DNA of 64,000 nucleotides from Microglena sp. YARC (taxonomy: Eukaryota; Chlorophyta; Chlorophyceae; Chlamydomonadales; Chlamydomonadaceae): positions 2,502,528 to 2,566,527 of the forward strand of contig CM039464.1 of the NCBI GenBank assembly GCA_022414725.1, in the 5' to 3' direction. The notes under the pieces are model-generated. The model was not told the origin of the DNA. It ran no database searches and saw nothing but the letters and a program-made list of their open reading frames with translations. Each line of letters begins with the position of its first letter. The stretch's first letter is position 1. This document shows, piece by piece, positions 62,341 through 64,000 of this stretch. The position numbers and the translations under genes were made by a program.

Positions 62341-62774
62341 AGAGAAGAGGGATCAAATACAATCTGGATTTTAAATATGAATTCGAAAGGCGGCTTTGGC
62401 TTCGAGTTTATCAGCTTGTTCTGTTAGTTCAGGTTGATATCAGTTAGATAATAGTTCGCCACTTAGTAAACACGAAAATGAAAATTGAAAAATGAAAATT
62501 TGAACATCGAAGAGTTGCCACAGAATGACCTCTAAGGACGTGCCCAATGGGTGTTTCGGGAACCGCCTCGTAAGTGTGCGATGGACGGGCTTACATCACC
62601 CCTAGAGTCCAGTTTCCATGCCGGTCGACGACCCTCCGGGTGGGCCCAGATGACCTCGTTCAGGTTCGAAACATAGACCTGATAGGACCCCGCATCTGCT
62701 TCGTCCGGCCCGGATCACTCTACGATGTATTGTACGGTAATCCCGAAAATATGGCATCACCCGATACACATAAT

Positions 62775-63381
62775 ATCCGTTTGTCTCTTGACCTGTTTGA
62801 CTGCTCTCCTGTGCCCTCTCTCCGTCCTTTAGCTTGATGGTTTCTTGACAGATAGGCTATGGACTCTCATTGCTTTTCCCCGCTGGTCTTGGTCTTTCGC
62901 TTTTCCTCACGCTTTTTATCGTGTTAGTAGTTCTACTTAGGTTGTTAAGTGTCCTTTCTTAGCTGTGCTTTTCCTTGTGGCGTTTTGGCTGACGGCTTGG
63001 CCTTGGGTTTGCCTTTAGATAGGGAGTGTTAAGGCCGCCTTTTTAGAGCTTTATGCCTCTCTCCTTGTTTGTTTGGTGATTTTCCTGTGCCTTTTGTCCT
63101 TCACGTCTTCTTGTAAAATCTCGCTTTTTAGGCCTCGGCAACTCTCAGCCCTTTTACGATATACTCTTAATTCGCTAGTTTCTCTATGCCTTGGTAGTTC
63201 GCATTGCTTGTTGTCAAGCCTTTTATTTGCTCTTTCGTACGCTTTTTTGGAGGTCACCTCCTGGACCAGGTTCTGAGGGGTATGTTGCCCAAACCCTCAC
63301 TGTTATAAAACTGTCCAGCTGCCTCGGCGCTGTTCAGTCTCAGCATTGATTTTTGCTGAGTATGTAACTATATCCTCTCTA
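62775..63381 (+). repeat. LTR copy 3 (about 607 bp)
   Basis: From ccgtttgtctcttgacctg to actatatcctctct, direct repeat of copy 2. Followed by an apparent leader region and a gag-like ORF, so this is probably the 5' LTR of an element running off the right edge. Confidence 0.8.
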
Positions 63382-63788
63382 TATCCATCTGTGGTGGATA
63401 ACGATCCTCCCACTGAGTTGCCACGCGGTGGTGGCGACTTTCCGACAGATGACGAACGACTTCTGTAGGCAGTTGAAACCGAGCGAATTGACCCACTGAT
63501 CAGTGTCTGATCAGCTACTCGGGAATACCTAAAACGAGGGTTCCATTAGGGTCTAGACGCGCTGGAAGCGGGAAGGGAGTCTTAAGCCGTGCTTCTGACT
63601 CTTAGGGCCGTCTAAACTCCTGAGATCATTTCTTAGGCTTCCAGTTACAAGACACTCCGTGTTACAAGCGTAATTCATATACCACAATTGGTTTCGGGAG
63701 CCTGGTCCGCGCTTTTCAAAACCGCGCCACTCGCTTTACTCCCCACCCCCGACTAGAACGTCCCCTCGAAGCCCACCATCCACCGAGT
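63382..63788 (+). other. Leader of the right-edge LTR element, no gene seen
   Basis: About 400 bp of mixed composition between the LTR and the first ATG of the gag-like frame. A primer-binding site could not be assigned. Confidence 0.4.
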
Positions 63789-64000
63789 ATGGCCTCTTCT
63801 TCAGCCCACGCTGCTGCGGCTCCACCTTCTGAGGTCCCGGTGTTTGACGACATGGACCACGAGGAGCTCGTCCAGCAATCAAGGCTTGGGAGCTGCACGA
63901 GCTCTCCAAGGAGAAAAGAAAAAGGCGCTGGAGGGCGGCACCTTCGCCTCCCGACCTTTCAGCTACCGAGAAGGAGCTGAAGGAAGCGCGGATGGCTGTC
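63789..64000 (+). CDS. gag-like ORF of the right-edge LTR element (partial)
   Basis: Starts MASSSAHAAAAPPSEVPVFD, DMDHEELVQQ. After one apparent indel near 63878 the neighbouring frame continues AIKAWELHELSKEKRKRRW and SATEKELKEARMAV, helical and highly charged, running past the window edge. Composition and the position behind an LTR suggest gag, but no family motif was found. The product is incomplete. Confidence 0.4.

Larger units (their letters stand above)
60178..62745. mobile_element. Probable second hAT-like element, interrupted by LTR pieces
   Basis: 60178-60200 reads TAGGGCTGTCAATATCG, similar to hAT ends. After a 1.2-kb insertion (60226-61441) the sequence continues with repeated CCGTACGATATATCGTGG and TACCGTACGGTATCGATACC motifs (61442-61500, 61635-61675). 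At 62720-62740, tgtattgtacggtaatcc is the inverted counterpart. Inside lies a minus-strand BED-finger ORF. The layout parallels 50527-51652, but no target duplication could be verified because the right end abuts another LTR copy. Confidence 0.45.

Overview
The window is eukaryotic, low-density DNA, about 81% of it one intron-rich gene on the + strand and its vastly expanded introns. Chained exons from 14647 to the stop codon at 52127-52129 encode the C-terminal two thirds of ECM29, the HEAT-repeat adaptor and scaffold of the 26S proteasome. The order of conserved blocks matches the family throughout ([107 protein letters not shown]). Most splice phases join correctly. The N-terminal third should lie in 1-14186 and upstream, where only weak exon candidates are visible. 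Sequence alone does not name the organism; plant-like ECM29 wording, Copia and hAT elements, and a tRNA-derived SINE suggest an alga or other protist (inference, low confidence).

The striking property is the gene's architecture. Almost every exon is accompanied by a tandem array whose unit contains part of that exon plus adjacent intron, usually including a splice acceptor or donor. Arrays of 3 to about 40 copies sit before or after the exon copy that continues the reading frame. Units range from about 59 to 171 bp (a few to about 416 bp). Between them are CA/CCA-rich, G-rich, AT-rich and poly-C tracts. One array (7991-14186, unit 159 bp) consists of a 54-bp exon-like module and an intron that resembles the tail of a SINE also found at 41.75, 43.2 and 48.86 kb.

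Transposable elements: a roughly 205-bp MITE-like repeat in opposite orientations at 14188 and 50221; a 1.1-kb hAT-like element (50527-51652) with a perfect 8-bp target duplication, in the last intron; a 5.87-kb Copia-type LTR element (52279-58152, coding strand minus) with almost identical LTRs, inserted in a tandem copy of the terminal ECM29 exon; and, from 58.4 kb to the end, nested repeats with a second BED-finger ORF (62017-62340, minus), three related LTR copies and the start of a possible gag ORF at the right edge.

Caveats: a 1000-N gap lies at 6991-7990, and repeats carry many one-base indels, so some apparent frameshifts are probably consensus errors. Long low-complexity ORFs across the arrays are not genes. 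No rRNA gene, intact tRNA gene, CRISPR array, promoter or bacterial operon was seen.
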